DNA of 64,000 nucleotides from Pseudomonadota bacterium (GTDB taxonomy: Bacteria > Pseudomonadota > Alphaproteobacteria > Sphingomonadales > Sphingomonadaceae): contig JAEXAW010000084.1 in assembly GCA_023458055.1 (NCBI GenBank), forward strand, positions 214,184 to 278,183, written 5' to 3'. The notes under the pieces are model-generated. The model searched no databases, was not told the origin of the DNA, and saw nothing but the letters and a program-made list of their open reading frames with translations. How positions within the stretch are numbered: the stretch's first letter is position 1; every line of letters begins with the position of its first letter. The translations under genes were made by a program, and so were the position numbers. Shown piece by piece: positions 24,938 to 33,898 of the stretch.

Positions 24938-25948
24938 TTATTTCGCCGTGACGACCAGGTCGGTACGACGGGCATTCTGGTCGGCTCCACCCTTGGTCGC
25001 GGCCACACCGCCAGCCTTCGAGTTGAGACGATTGGCAACGATGCCCTTGGCAACAATGGCCTTGACCACATTCGCCGAACGTTCAGCCGAAAGCTTTTCG
25101 TTCGTAGCCTTGTCGCCGGTCGCGTCCGTATAGCCGACGACCGAGGCCTGAACCGTCGGATAAGCCTTCATGATCGCCGCGATCGAATCGATCGTGGGTT
25201 GGTCAACCGAGCGGATTGCCGCCGAGCCGGTGTCGAAGTTCAACTTGTCGAAGGTGAAGGTCTTCGGCGTGGCTTCGCTCGAGGTCACGAACTTATAAAG
25301 GTTATACGTGATCGTGCCCGGGGTGATGTCGAGCTTGGTGTTGTCGGCGAGCGTCACGCTTTCAACCGGACCAGCCGCCGGAACGGTTGCCGGAGCCGTG
25401 GTCTGGACGGTGGGCTCAACCGGTGCCGGTGCTTCGGCGGTGTTGCAGCTCTTCATTGCGAGGAATGCAGCAATTGCTGCGGCACCGAGGAGCAGCCACG
25501 GCCAGATGTTGGTCTTCTTTTGACCATCGACATAAACGTCGCCATCGCGCTGTACATGGGTACGATCAACCGTGTGATCGACGCGATCCGTCGTGCGATC
25601 CACCGCTGCTTCGACACGATCACCGACGCGGTCAGCCGCGTGCGCCGCGCTCGAAGCGAGGCCGCCAACGGTTGCAGCGGCAGCGCCAGCAAGACCACCA
25701 GCAGTCGACGCCGCACCAGCAGCAAGGCCGCCGAGCGTGGTCAAAATGGTCGACCAGGGGCCATCAAGATAGACGGATTCACCTTCAACGCGCGAAAAAC
25801 GGGTCAGCGGAACGTCGTGTTCGCCATCAACCACGCCTTCACGGCGGATACGCACGGCGTCCGTAGCAATCCCGGTTACGGTGCCGATGAAATCGCCATC
25901 GGAATCAAGCACGCGCATACCGGCGCGAAGATCATTAACACTTACCAT
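24938..25948 (-). CDS. OmpA-family protein with DUF2171-like N-terminus
   Basis: Envelope protein of 336 residues. Residues 1-55 resemble DUF2171 (VNDLRAGMRVLDSDGDFIG), then an Ala/Gly-rich stretch, repeated DRV.DR/DRT units at about 106-131, one membrane helix at 148-167 and a C-terminal OmpA domain (about 230-336) that contacts peptidoglycan (NFDTGSAAI, VVGYTDATGDKATNEKLS). The lack of a signal peptide means the DUF2171-like part should be cytoplasmic, linking it through the inner membrane to the cell wall. AGGGAGAA precedes the ATG at 25948; longer frames overlap the ung promoter. Confidence 0.88.
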   Translation of the reverse strand: MVSVNDLRAGMRVLDSDGDFIGTVTGIATDAVRIRREGVVDGEHDVPLTRFSRVEGESVYLDGPWSTILTTLGGLAAGAASTAGGLAGAAAATVGGLASSAAHAADRVGDRVEAAVDRTTDRVDHTVDRTHVQRDGDVYVDGQKKTNIWPWLLLGAAAIAAFLAMKSCNTAEAPAPVEPTVQTTAPATVPAAGPVESVTLADNTKLDITPGTITYNLYKFVTSSEATPKTFTFDKLNFDTGSAAIRSVDQPTIDSIAAIMKAYPTVQASVVGYTDATGDKATNEKLSAERSANVVKAIVAKGIVANRLNSKAGGVAATKGGADQNARRTDLVVTAK

Positions 25949-26153
25949 AATATTCTCCCTCCATAATGCAGCGCACAGATTTTGCGCACTGTCATGGTGG
26001 GGCTTAAACGAGCAACCCGCGCGAATGTTCCTGCAAAATCTTGTAACATCATGGCGCGACAGCCTATCTTGGCGTTTCGCCGCGCACGGTTTATGGGCGG
26101 GGGATGAGCCCGGTTTCTTCCATCCGTCATGTCGCAACGATCCGGTTTTTCCC

Positions 26154-26870
26154 GTGAGCGAGATCAAGCTGGAGAGCGGCTGGCGCGAGGCGCTCAAGGC
26201 CGAATTTGAAGCGCCCTATATCGCCGATTTGAAGGCGTTTCTTGTCGAGGAACGTGCCAAGGGGCGGCGGATTTTCCCCAAGGGCAGCGAATGGTTCCGC
26301 GCGCTCGACCTCACGCCGCTCGACAAGGTGCGCGTGGTTATCTTGGGACAAGACCCCTATCATGGTGTCGGACAAGCGCATGGATTATGCTTTTCGGTGC
26401 AACCCGGCGTCCGGCCGCCCCCATCGCTTCTCAATATCTATAAGGAACTGGAAAGCGACCTCGGCCTGCCGCGCCCGGCACATGGATTTCTGGAGCATTG
26501 GGCGAAGCAGGGCGTGTTGTTGCTCAACAGCGTGCTGACGGTGGAGATGGGTAAGGCGGCATCACATCAGGGCAAAGGCTGGGAGCGGTTCACCGATGCG
26601 GTGATCGCAGCAATCAACGCCAAGGCCGAGCCGGTCGTGTTCCTCCTGTGGGGAAGCTATGCGCAGAAAAAGGCGGCGTTCGTCGACAGTATCGACAAAG
26701 GCGGTCGCCATCTGGTGCTGAAAGCGGCCCATCCTTCGCCCTTGTCCGCGCACAACGGATTTCTGGGCTGCCGTCATTTCAGCAAAGCCAATGCCTTCCT
26801 TATCGAGCATGGCCAGCCGCCGATTGACTGGAGCCTGCCCGAAATGGCGGACCAGACCAGCCTGCTCTAA
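26154..26870 (+). CDS. ung: Uracil-DNA glycosylase
   Basis: Family 1 uracil-DNA glycosylase of 238 residues that removes uracil from DNA and starts base excision repair. The catalytic water-activating motif GQDPYHG is at 65-71, LLNSVLTVE near 125-133 and the DNA-intercalating loop AHPSPLSAH near 188-196. The GTG at 26154 gives the usual length; upstream ATGs in this frame add residues without similarity. No strong ribosome binding site is seen, so the start is somewhat uncertain. Confidence 0.95.
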   Translation: MSEIKLESGWREALKAEFEAPYIADLKAFLVEERAKGRRIFPKGSEWFRALDLTPLDKVRVVILGQDPYHGVGQAHGLCFSVQPGVRPPPSLLNIYKELESDLGLPRPAHGFLEHWAKQGVLLLNSVLTVEMGKAASHQGKGWERFTDAVIAAINAKAEPVVFLLWGSYAQKKAAFVDSIDKGGRHLVLKAAHPSPLSAHNGFLGCRHFSKANAFLIEHGQPPIDWSLPEMADQTSLL

Positions 26871-26874
26871 GCGC

Positions 26875-27429
26875 TTAGTCGTAACAGCCCTCTTCGAACC
26901 GCGCGGCCATTTCGCCCGGAATAGCAGGGAACGGCCCGGCATTCTGCTTGCCATAATTGACCGAGACGCCCGCGCCGCCGCCCAATATCTTGCCAAGATC
27001 GCGCGGGATTGCCGCTTCGCCGCTGACCCCGCCGCGTAGTTTGTCTCCCGCACTTGCTGCGACGAGGGTGGCGACTGTGCCGCCGCTTCCGATGGTCATG
27101 CGCTCTTCGCTTGATACGGGTTTGAAGTCGGACATATTGACCAATAATTTCTCCGATCCCGCAGCGCAGAAGAGGAGAATACGCGCGCCGCTCTCCTTGC
27201 TCGCAAACTGGAGCGAATCGCCTTCGCCGCTCGCGCTCGCTTGCCATTCGTCAGCGGCAGGAGTGGCGGTCTCAACCGGCGGGGCAGCAATCGGCGGCGG
27301 GGCGGGCATGGTATCGCTCGTGACCGGCGATTGCGTCGGCGCGCTATCCTCCGCCGCCTTCTTCTGGCAACCCGCGAGCGACACCGCGACCAGGGCCGCA
27401 ACCATAAACGGGGACGGCTTGATCTTCAT
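26875..27429 (-). CDS. Lipoprotein of unknown function
   Basis: A 184-residue lipoprotein: signal peptide with lipobox LAGC (Cys21), a Pro/Ala/Thr linker (about 25-60) and a C-terminal domain (65-184) with two cysteines (LFCAAG and EEGCYD). The domain pattern is hydrophobic-strand rich. Family not recognised. AAGGAG precedes the ATG. It is convergent with ung, ending 4 bp from its stop. Confidence 0.75.
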   Translation of the reverse strand: MKIKPSPFMVAALVAVSLAGCQKKAAEDSAPTQSPVTSDTMPAPPPIAAPPVETATPAADEWQASASGEGDSLQFASKESGARILLFCAAGSEKLLVNMSDFKPVSSEERMTIGSGGTVATLVAASAGDKLRGGVSGEAAIPRDLGKILGGGAGVSVNYGKQNAGPFPAIPGEMAARFEEGCYD

Positions 27430-27538
27430 TTCGTTAAACTCCTTTGCTCGTCGCTATGGCCTTGATGCGTTGCGAAGGTTATGGCCGCCCCTCAAGCGCG
27501 GTCAAGCGCCCGCCGGACGAACTTACAGGAAAATGACG

Positions 27539-27841
27539 ATGAGCGACGACGAATATGTGTATGACGAGGAAAGCGGCGAGTGGATCAGCGCCGATGAAGC
27601 GCGCGCCAAACAGGCCGCCGCGGGTTCGGTCGAGGTGCGCGATGCGGTGGGCAATATCCTCGCGGATGGCGACCAGGTCACGCTGATCAAGGATCTGACC
27701 GTCAAAGGCGCCGGCCAAACGCTAAAGCGCGGCACGCTGATCAAATCCATCCGCCTGACGGGTGATCCGCAGGAGATTGACTGTCGCTATGACGGCATCA
27801 AAGGCTTGGTGCTGCGTGCGGAGTTTGTCCGCAAGCGTTAA
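27539..27841 (+). CDS. PhnA/YjdM-type protein lacking the zinc ribbon
   Basis: A 100-residue protein whose residues about 32-100 match the C-terminal SH3-like domain of PhnA (YjdM): DAVGNILADGDQVTLIKDL, then KGAGQTLKRGTLIKSIRL and IDCRYDG. E. coli PhnA has an N-terminal zinc ribbon with two CPxC pairs; here the equivalent stretch (DEYVYDEESGEWI) has no cysteines. The family name refers to phosphonate use but no phosphonate reaction is assigned to it. AGGA is eight bases before the ATG at 27539; an ATG at 27533 is too close to it. Confidence 0.85.
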   Translation: MSDDEYVYDEESGEWISADEARAKQAAAGSVEVRDAVGNILADGDQVTLIKDLTVKGAGQTLKRGTLIKSIRLTGDPQEIDCRYDGIKGLVLRAEFVRKR

Positions 27842-27847
27842 CCGGCC

Positions 27848-28372
27848 TTATTTTGCCAGCGTAGCCGTGCCGCGCTCGGCACAGCCCTTGAGTGCGCGGC
27901 CTTCAACTGTAGCCTTGACCGTAAACTCATAGCTTTTGTCCGACATACCATCCGAACAGGTGCCGGTCGTAATGGTCAGTGCCACCGGCTTGCCATTGAG
28001 CGTGCCGGTATAATCAACCCCCTTGGCAAAAGCGGAGCGGCTCACCTTGAAACTGGTACCCGCCTGATTGTCCGGCGTCATATATTTGGCGGTGTCGCCA
28101 TCAATGTCGAACGCCCAGAAAGGTTCGGTGCCGAGCGCGCGGAATTTGGTCACGGGGCCATCATCCTGCGCGCTCGGGGGCGCTGCCGGAGTCGTCGCGG
28201 CGGGGGTTGCCGCAGGCGGCGTCTTGACGTCATTTTCCGGCGTCGGCGCAACCGCCGGTTCGGCCGGAACCGTCTGCGTCTGCTGGTGCGGGGCTTGCGC
28301 CGGTTCGCGGTTGCACGCCGCAAGCGTGCCGCCCAATATCAAAGCCGTCGAGATCGCAAAAATTGTCCGCAC
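27848..28372 (-). CDS. COG3650-like lipoprotein
   Basis: Lipoprotein of 174 residues: lipobox LAAC (Cys20), a long Pro/Ala/Thr linker (25-72), then a globular domain with GTEPFWAFDIDGD near 82-94, MTPDNQAGT near 98-106 and GTCSDGMSDKSY near 137-148, the marks of the COG3650 group of uncharacterised envelope proteins. Two cysteines (TGTCSDG and LKGCAER) probably pair. The start is the GTG at 28372 with GGAGGG upstream. It lies directly downstream of the DUF72 gene, 2 bp away, on the same strand. Confidence 0.85.
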   Translation of the reverse strand: MRTIFAISTALILGGTLAACNREPAQAPHQQTQTVPAEPAVAPTPENDVKTPPAATPAATTPAAPPSAQDDGPVTKFRALGTEPFWAFDIDGDTAKYMTPDNQAGTSFKVSRSAFAKGVDYTGTLNGKPVALTITTGTCSDGMSDKSYEFTVKATVEGRALKGCAERGTATLAK

Positions 28373-28374
28373 CT

Positions 28375-29130
28375 TTAACCCTCCGTCGTTTCAAGCTCAG
28401 CCTTGAGCGCCATCGCGGCAGCCGGAGCCCGCTCTTTTGCGCCGTTGATAAAGAACATATAAGCGTCGCTCCCGTTCCCTGTCCATTTCCGGGCGAGGCT
28501 CGCAAAGCTTTTTATCTCGGCACTATCATAGCCGGTCGGCTCGTCGCTGCGCGCCTGCATCAGCCGGGCATAGCGAAATCCGCCCGTATCCGCATCAATG
28601 CACGGATATTCCGGATGATCGGCATAGACAATCGCCGCACCAGCCTCGCGGGCGAGCGCGATGAAAGCGGGGTCATCGAAACTGTCATGGCGCACCTCAA
28701 GCGCATGGCCGAGCGCAAGACCATCGATACTGTCAGGCAGCAATTTGAGGAACGCTCCAAAATCTTCGGGGTCAAACCTTTTGGTCGGCGCGAATTGCCA
28801 CACAATCGGCCCCAACCGGTCGCCGAGTTCGCTGATCCCCTGCCCGACAAATTTGGCGATGGAATCGCCTGCGTCGGCAAGCTTGGTCCGGTTGGTCGCA
28901 TAACGCGAAGCCTTGAGCGCATAGCGAAAGCCATCGGGCGCTACCTTGGCCCAGGTCGCAAAGCTTTTGGGTGATTGCAGCCGGTAATAGGTCGCGTTGA
29001 TCTCGATTGCGGTGAGATGCTGGACGGCATAAGCCTGCTCGTCTTTCTGCCGGAGGCCGGGCGGATAGAAAGTGCCGCGCCATGGCTCATAGGTCCATCC
29101 GCCGGTCCCGGTTCTGATTTTGCCTGCCAT
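28375..29130 (-). CDS. DUF72 (YecE-type) family protein
   Basis: TIM-barrel-like protein of 251 residues in the DUF72/YecE family, function unknown. Family blocks are GTGGWTYEPWRGTFYP near 8-23, IEINATYYRLQ near 43-53, FRYALKASRYATN near 69-81 and WQFAPTKRFDPEDF near 112-125; the C-terminal part has the MFFINGAKERAPAAA motif near 226-240. The ATG at 29130 is preferred (AAAGG seven bases upstream) over a GTG at 29145. It is followed by the COG3650-like lipoprotein gene on the same strand. Confidence 0.9.
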   Translation of the reverse strand: MAGKIRTGTGGWTYEPWRGTFYPPGLRQKDEQAYAVQHLTAIEINATYYRLQSPKSFATWAKVAPDGFRYALKASRYATNRTKLADAGDSIAKFVGQGISELGDRLGPIVWQFAPTKRFDPEDFGAFLKLLPDSIDGLALGHALEVRHDSFDDPAFIALAREAGAAIVYADHPEYPCIDADTGGFRYARLMQARSDEPTGYDSAEIKSFASLARKWTGNGSDAYMFFINGAKERAPAAAMALKAELETTEG

Positions 29131-29226
29131 ATCCTTACCTTTCACCGTCGAAGCGGGACCGAAACGAAGATAACTGATTGTAAACCAATCGGTGGTAACC
29201 CTCTAGTGAATTGAGGGGACCACTTC

Positions 29227-30027
29227 ATGGATTTTAGTTCTTCACGTCTGCTGAAATCATTCGGCAATTTCGGGCGCAAACAAGAGGTTGCGGATACGCC
29301 TGCACCGCAGGCACCGACAGATATGAGCGAGCGGCTCGCCCGCGTGCGCGAAGCGGCGCTCGCCGCGGAAACCCAGCCACGCTTCCGGCCCGACATGGAT
29401 CCGGTTGCTGCGCCACATGATCATGGGTTCGACGATGGCACCGAACAGGCCTATTCGCCGCTCGAACAGGAGCCGACCCGCACCATCGGGATTGATTTGC
29501 GCGCGCTCGCGCTCGAACCGATGAGTGCCCCGCAAAATGACGGGCATCAGTCCGATGCTATCGCCTGGCTTTCGGAAACGCCGCCGGAAATCTGGCACTA
29601 TGTTGCCAGCAAATGGGATTGGGAATGGGGCGCGGAGCCGCTCATGTGGATGGTTCAGCAGCCCGATTGTGATGGCGGTACTGCGGCCATGCTGTTCTGG
29701 AAATCGGGCGAGGCGGAAGATTATCTGCCCTTTGGCGACGCGGAACCGACCGAAGATGAAGATATTCTCGTCGCCGATATGGCAGAGCTGATCGCAGTCC
29801 GATTCGAACGTGGCGAATTCGGACCGATGCGCTTTGCTTTTGATGAACGGCTGGTCAAACCGCATTTCCCCGCGCGGCTGGAAAAACTCTATATGGAAGA
29901 GCGGATGGAATGGGATGCGCACAAGGTGCCGCGCCGCTCATCCGGCGAAATGGTCTTGATCGAACGCTTCGACCATGAAACCGAAGCCGAAATCAACAAC
30001 TTCCTGCGCGCGATGGCTGCCGAATAA
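29227..30027 (+). CDS. DUF4274 domain protein
   Basis: Cytoplasmic protein of 266 residues. The N-terminal 95 residues are polar and low in structure; the central part carries the DUF4274 pattern (WHYVASKWDWEWGAEPLMW near 124-142, then QPDCDGGTAAMLFW). DUF4274 has no known biochemical role. The C-terminal part contains an acidic block (AEPTEDEDILVADMAELI). It is transcribed divergently from the DUF72 gene, with a 96-bp gap that includes the start of both, and precedes a small membrane protein gene. Confidence 0.75.
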   Translation: MDFSSSRLLKSFGNFGRKQEVADTPAPQAPTDMSERLARVREAALAAETQPRFRPDMDPVAAPHDHGFDDGTEQAYSPLEQEPTRTIGIDLRALALEPMSAPQNDGHQSDAIAWLSETPPEIWHYVASKWDWEWGAEPLMWMVQQPDCDGGTAAMLFWKSGEAEDYLPFGDAEPTEDEDILVADMAELIAVRFERGEFGPMRFAFDERLVKPHFPARLEKLYMEERMEWDAHKVPRRSSGEMVLIERFDHETEAEINNFLRAMAAE

Positions 30028-30103
30028 AGCCCGGCGAAACCGGCTACGGAACCCATTTCCTTCACTGCTCGTTTATCCCCTCAACGGGCAGAAGGAGCAT
30101 GAA

Positions 30104-30268
30104 ATGGAACGACATGGTGAAGAGGTCGAACTGACCACAACAGAAGCGCGGGCCGGTGCAACTCCGCATATCGTGCGCTATGTACTGGCGATTTCGCTGG
30201 CGCTGGCGATCATTGCGATGACCTTGGTATGGGTCATCCCCGCGCTGACGGCCACCCCGGCGGGTTAG
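30104..30268 (+). CDS. 54-residue single-span membrane protein
   Basis: Small ORF MERHGEEVELTTTEARAGAT followed by one hydrophobic helix (about 25-50). GAAGGAG lies eight bases before the ATG at 30104. The N-terminal acidic half should be cytoplasmic. Its stop overlaps the end of the convergent ligD gene by 4 nt. Function unknown. Confidence 0.65.
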   Translation: MERHGEEVELTTTEARAGATPHIVRYVLAISLALAIIAMTLVWVIPALTATPAG

Positions 30269-32772
30269 GCTCCCGGAAGTAACTGCACGGCCTCGCCCCA
30301 TCCGGAGGCGAGTGTTTGTGCCTGTTCAAAGGCGGTCGCGGGGTCGGACAATATATAGGGATCGGCCCGTGTCATGGCGGTCAATTGATCCCAACTTACC
30401 GGCGTGGTAATCCCCGCACGCTCCCGCGCCCGTACCGACCAAGGCAGAATAGCGGTCGAACCGCGCCGGTTGCGCATCCAGTCGATAAAAATCCGCCCCT
30501 TGCGCCGCGCCTTCGACATGGATTGGGTGTAACGGTCCGGCTCCAGCTGTTCGAGCGCAGCGGCAAATGTTTTGGCGAACGCCTCCACCGCGCCCCAATC
30601 CGCCTTGGGGGTGAGCGGCGCAATCACATGCACGCCCTTGCCGCCCGTCAGCATCGGAAAAGTAACGAGCCCCATATCGGCGAGATGGTCATGGATCAGC
30701 TTTGCCGCCCGCTTCACATCGGCAAAATCGAGGCCTTCATCGGGATCGAGATCAAATACCAGCCGGTCGGGATGATCGACATCCCCCGCCCCCGCGCCCC
30801 AGCCATGGATTTCAATCGCCCCCATCTGCGCGCATTGGAGGAGCCCGGTCTTGTCATGCAGCAAAAACGTCGGCTCGCTGTCGCCATCCTTCTCCTCGAT
30901 CAGGATGCTGTCGACCGCATCGCCCCAGCCTTCCTTCAGATGTTTCTGGAAGAAGCACTGGCCGGATATGCCCGAGGGGCAGCGCAACAGCGCGAGGGGG
31001 CGCTCGGCCATCCACGGCAGCGCGAACGGCGCAATCGCTTCATACCAGCTTGCAAGGTCACCCTTGGTCGGGCCGTCCTTACCGAAGATCGGGCGGTCCG
31101 GATTGGTGATCGTGACCGACGGCTGCGGCGCGACCCACGCACCGCTTGCGCCCGTCTCTGCCTCTTTCTGCTGGCTCATTTCGCTCACAACCTCCTGCGG
31201 CGGCTTGTCGTCGCGCAGGCCGATGAAGCTCGCCTGGCGCAGCACATTGTCGCTGGTATATTCAGCATAACGCACTTCGGCGACCATAGTGCCCTTGGCC
31301 CAGACCGGCTTGGCGGCAGAGCGGCTGCGCGGCGTGCCCGAACTTGCCTCGAGGTCGGGATTGACCACCGGCGGCGTCTTCGCCGGAACCAACCGCTCCG
31401 CAATCGCCTGGGCCGTCGCATCGTCAAATCCGGTGCCGACCCGGCCTTTATACACCAGCGCGTCGCCTTCATATTGCGCGAGCAGGAGCGAGGCAAAGGG
31501 TCGCGCGGGCTTGTCCGAAGGGATATGGCCGACGATGACAAATTCCTCGCGGCGATCAACCTTGATCTTGAGCCAGTCGCCCGTGCGCGTGCCGCTATAG
31601 GGCCGATCCGCCCGCTTGGCGATCACGCCTTCATAGCCGCCCTTGGCCATCGCATCGAACAAGGGCTTGCCGTCGCCATCAATATGGTCGGAATAATGGA
31701 GCGGCGCGCCGGCATCCTTGACCAGCGTTTCCAGCAAGGCTTTGCGTTCGCGTAAAGGAAGTTGGGTGAGATCCTCCCCGTTCAAATGCAACAGGTCGAA
31801 GGCGAACAGAAGCAGCGGGCCGTTTGCTTTTTTAAGCGCCTGCTGGAGCGCGGCGAAACTCGGCTTGCCATCGGCGTCGAGCGCGACAATCTCGCCGTCG
31901 ATGAGGAGCGCAGCGGCGGGCAGTTTCGCGACCGCCTTGACGATGGGCGCAAACCGGTCACTCCAATCCAGCCCCGAACGCGTATAGCCGAACGTCCCAT
32001 CTTTGCCCGCAGCGATCAGCGCGCGATAGCCGTCATATTTGACCTCGAACAGCCAATCATCGCCGCCGGGCAAATGGCCGGAGGGGCTCGCAAGTTGCGG
32101 CGGATGGAAGGGCGGGGTCGGCAGCGAGAGCGGTTTCGCCGCTTTGGCCGCTTTCGGCTTCGGCAGTTTGACCGGTTTCGCGCCCGCGGCAATCTGGTCC
32201 ATCGTGCGCCCGCTGAGCACCGATGTGAGGTCGCGCTCAACCAGCGTGTCGCTATCACCGGCAAAACCGTCATCAACCTTCTTGAGCAGCCAATTTTCCT
32301 GCCGTTCACCGGGTTTCGGGGCCAAGCGGATCAAGATCCATTCGCCCTGCATCCGCTCGCCCGACAGGGTAAAATGGAGATGCCCTTCCTCCAGCGTATC
32401 CGCGCTCTTGCCCGCAATCGGGGCCCATGTGCCGCGATCCCACAGCATCATCGTGCCGCCGCCATAGTCCTTTGCCGGAATTGTCCCTTCAAAGTCGGCA
32501 TAGGCGATGGGGTGATCTTCGGTCCGCACCGCCAGCCGCTTGTCGGCCGGGTTGAGGCTGGGCCCGCGCGTCACCGCCCAGCTTTTCAGCACACCGTCAA
32601 TCTCCAGCCGCAAGTCCCAATGCAACCGGTTCGCCTCATGTTTCTGGACGACGAAGAGGGGATCGCCGGTCTTGCGGGGCTCGACCTTGCCTTCGGGCTC
32701 GGGGGTGCGTGCAAAGTCACGCTTTTCCCTATAGCGCGCGAGGAGATCAGCCGAAGCCTTGGCGCGGGCCAT
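30265..32772 (-). CDS. ligD: Multifunctional DNA ligase D
   Basis: ATP-dependent ligase of 835 residues for non-homologous end joining. Domain order is phosphoesterase (about 15-150; HWDLRLE at 51-57, TEDHPIAY at 84-91), ligase (about 230-510; active-site Lys245 in FEVKYDGYR) and C-terminal polymerase/primase (about 550-835; VFDLDPDEG with the catalytic aspartates near 680). This PE-Lig-Pol order is the Pseudomonas-type variant, unlike the Pol-PE-Lig order of mycobacteria. It follows the ku gene by 10 bp on the same strand. Both are needed to rejoin broken ends, for example in non-growing cells. Confidence 0.96.
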   Translation of the reverse strand: MARAKASADLLARYREKRDFARTPEPEGKVEPRKTGDPLFVVQKHEANRLHWDLRLEIDGVLKSWAVTRGPSLNPADKRLAVRTEDHPIAYADFEGTIPAKDYGGGTMMLWDRGTWAPIAGKSADTLEEGHLHFTLSGERMQGEWILIRLAPKPGERQENWLLKKVDDGFAGDSDTLVERDLTSVLSGRTMDQIAAGAKPVKLPKPKAAKAAKPLSLPTPPFHPPQLASPSGHLPGGDDWLFEVKYDGYRALIAAGKDGTFGYTRSGLDWSDRFAPIVKAVAKLPAAALLIDGEIVALDADGKPSFAALQQALKKANGPLLLFAFDLLHLNGEDLTQLPLRERKALLETLVKDAGAPLHYSDHIDGDGKPLFDAMAKGGYEGVIAKRADRPYSGTRTGDWLKIKVDRREEFVIVGHIPSDKPARPFASLLLAQYEGDALVYKGRVGTGFDDATAQAIAERLVPAKTPPVVNPDLEASSGTPRSRSAAKPVWAKGTMVAEVRYAEYTSDNVLRQASFIGLRDDKPPQEVVSEMSQQKEAETGASGAWVAPQPSVTITNPDRPIFGKDGPTKGDLASWYEAIAPFALPWMAERPLALLRCPSGISGQCFFQKHLKEGWGDAVDSILIEEKDGDSEPTFLLHDKTGLLQCAQMGAIEIHGWGAGAGDVDHPDRLVFDLDPDEGLDFADVKRAAKLIHDHLADMGLVTFPMLTGGKGVHVIAPLTPKADWGAVEAFAKTFAAALEQLEPDRYTQSMSKARRKGRIFIDWMRNRRGSTAILPWSVRARERAGITTPVSWDQLTAMTRADPYILSDPATAFEQAQTLASGWGEAVQLLPGA

Positions 32773-32782
32773 GGGCGTTACG

Positions 32783-33640
32783 CTATCCGGCCTTCTTGCG
32801 CGGTTTCTTTTCCGCCGCAGCGCTATCCGCTTTTTCCGTTTTGGCCGCGCCCTTGCCCGCCACGGATTGCTTCAAGGCCGCCATCAGGTCGATGACATTG
32901 CCGCCCGAAGGCGCGCTCGCACTGTCATCGTCGGGCGTGACCACCTTGCCTTTGGATTTCAATTTGCGCGCGATGAGGTCCTTGAGCGCATCGACATAGC
33001 GGTCATGATAGGCATCGGCGTCAAAATCGCCCGCCTTTTTGTCGATCAACGTCACCGCGAGATCGAGCAATTCGGCGTCCGGTTTCACATCGTCCACCTC
33101 GCGGAAATAGGCCGCGGCATTATTGACCTCATCTTCATAGCGCAGCGTTTCCATGATGATGCCTTTGCCCAAGGGGCGCAGCGCGACCACCGATTCCCGC
33201 CCGCGCATCGCGAGTTGCCCCAGCCCCGCCTTCTTGGTCTTGGTGAGCGCCTCGCGCAGCACGATGAACGCTTCCTCGGCGAGCTGGTCGGCGGGAACGA
33301 CATAATAAGGCTTTTCATAATAAAGCGCCGGAATGTCGGCGGTGTCGACGAATTGGGTGAGTTCCAGCGTCTTCTTGCTCTCAAGGCGCACCGCCTCGAT
33401 TTCTTTTTCCTCGAGCAGCACATAGCTGCCCTTTTCATATTCATAGCCCTTAAGGATTTCATCGGCTTTGACCGGGCCGACGCCGGGCACGACCTTTTCA
33501 TATTTGATCGGTTGGCCGGAAGGCTCATGGATTTGCCGGAACTGGATACCCGCCCCGGACTTGGTGGCCGGGTAAACCTCTACGGGAATCGATACTAGCG
33601 CGAGCCGGATATGGCCTTTCCAGACGGGACGTGACGGCAT
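32783..33640 (-). CDS. ku: DNA end-binding protein Ku
   Basis: Bacterial Ku homodimer subunit of 285 residues that threads onto double-strand DNA ends and recruits LigD. The Ku core (RPVWKGHIRLALVSIPVEVY at the N-terminus, then YEYEKGSYVLLEEKEIEAV near 66-84) is followed by a lysine/alanine-rich basic tail (about 245-285), which is the LigD-interaction and DNA-binding extension seen in other bacterial Ku proteins. AAAGGGAAA lies nine bases before the ATG. It is the first gene of the ku-ligD operon. Confidence 0.96.
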   Translation of the reverse strand: MPSRPVWKGHIRLALVSIPVEVYPATKSGAGIQFRQIHEPSGQPIKYEKVVPGVGPVKADEILKGYEYEKGSYVLLEEKEIEAVRLESKKTLELTQFVDTADIPALYYEKPYYVVPADQLAEEAFIVLREALTKTKKAGLGQLAMRGRESVVALRPLGKGIIMETLRYEDEVNNAAAYFREVDDVKPDAELLDLAVTLIDKKAGDFDADAYHDRYVDALKDLIARKLKSKGKVVTPDDDSASAPSGGNVIDLMAALKQSVAGKGAAKTEKADSAAAEKKPRKKAG

Positions 33641-33847
33641 AGAATTTCCCTTTGCGATGCGGCAGGCTTAATGAGATGCGAAGCTAGACCGATAACGCAG
33701 CGGGCGCAATTCAGTGCCACAACGTGTATCAATAACAGGGCAAAGCGCTGTAAACCCGTAAACTCCATGCTCACACCCGGGCCAGCGTCACGGGACAAAG
33801 CAAATTTTTGCTCTCAATCTGCAGCCAACTGGTGCGCGATGGCCGCT

Positions 33848-33873
33848 CCAGTGTCACTTGCCAGTGTCACTTG
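33848..33873. repeat. Two tandem 13-bp units
   Basis: CCAGTGTCACTTG is repeated exactly at 33848-33860 and 33861-33873, in the gap between ku and the ABC operon's last gene. Probably replication slippage. Confidence 0.8.
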
Positions 33874-33898
33874 ATCGCCAAGTAGTGATTTGACCCGT

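Noticed and set aside
33595..33798. Minus-strand ORF of 67 residues upstream of ku
   Set aside because: It overlaps ku's ribosome binding site and start, and shows no protein-like pattern.
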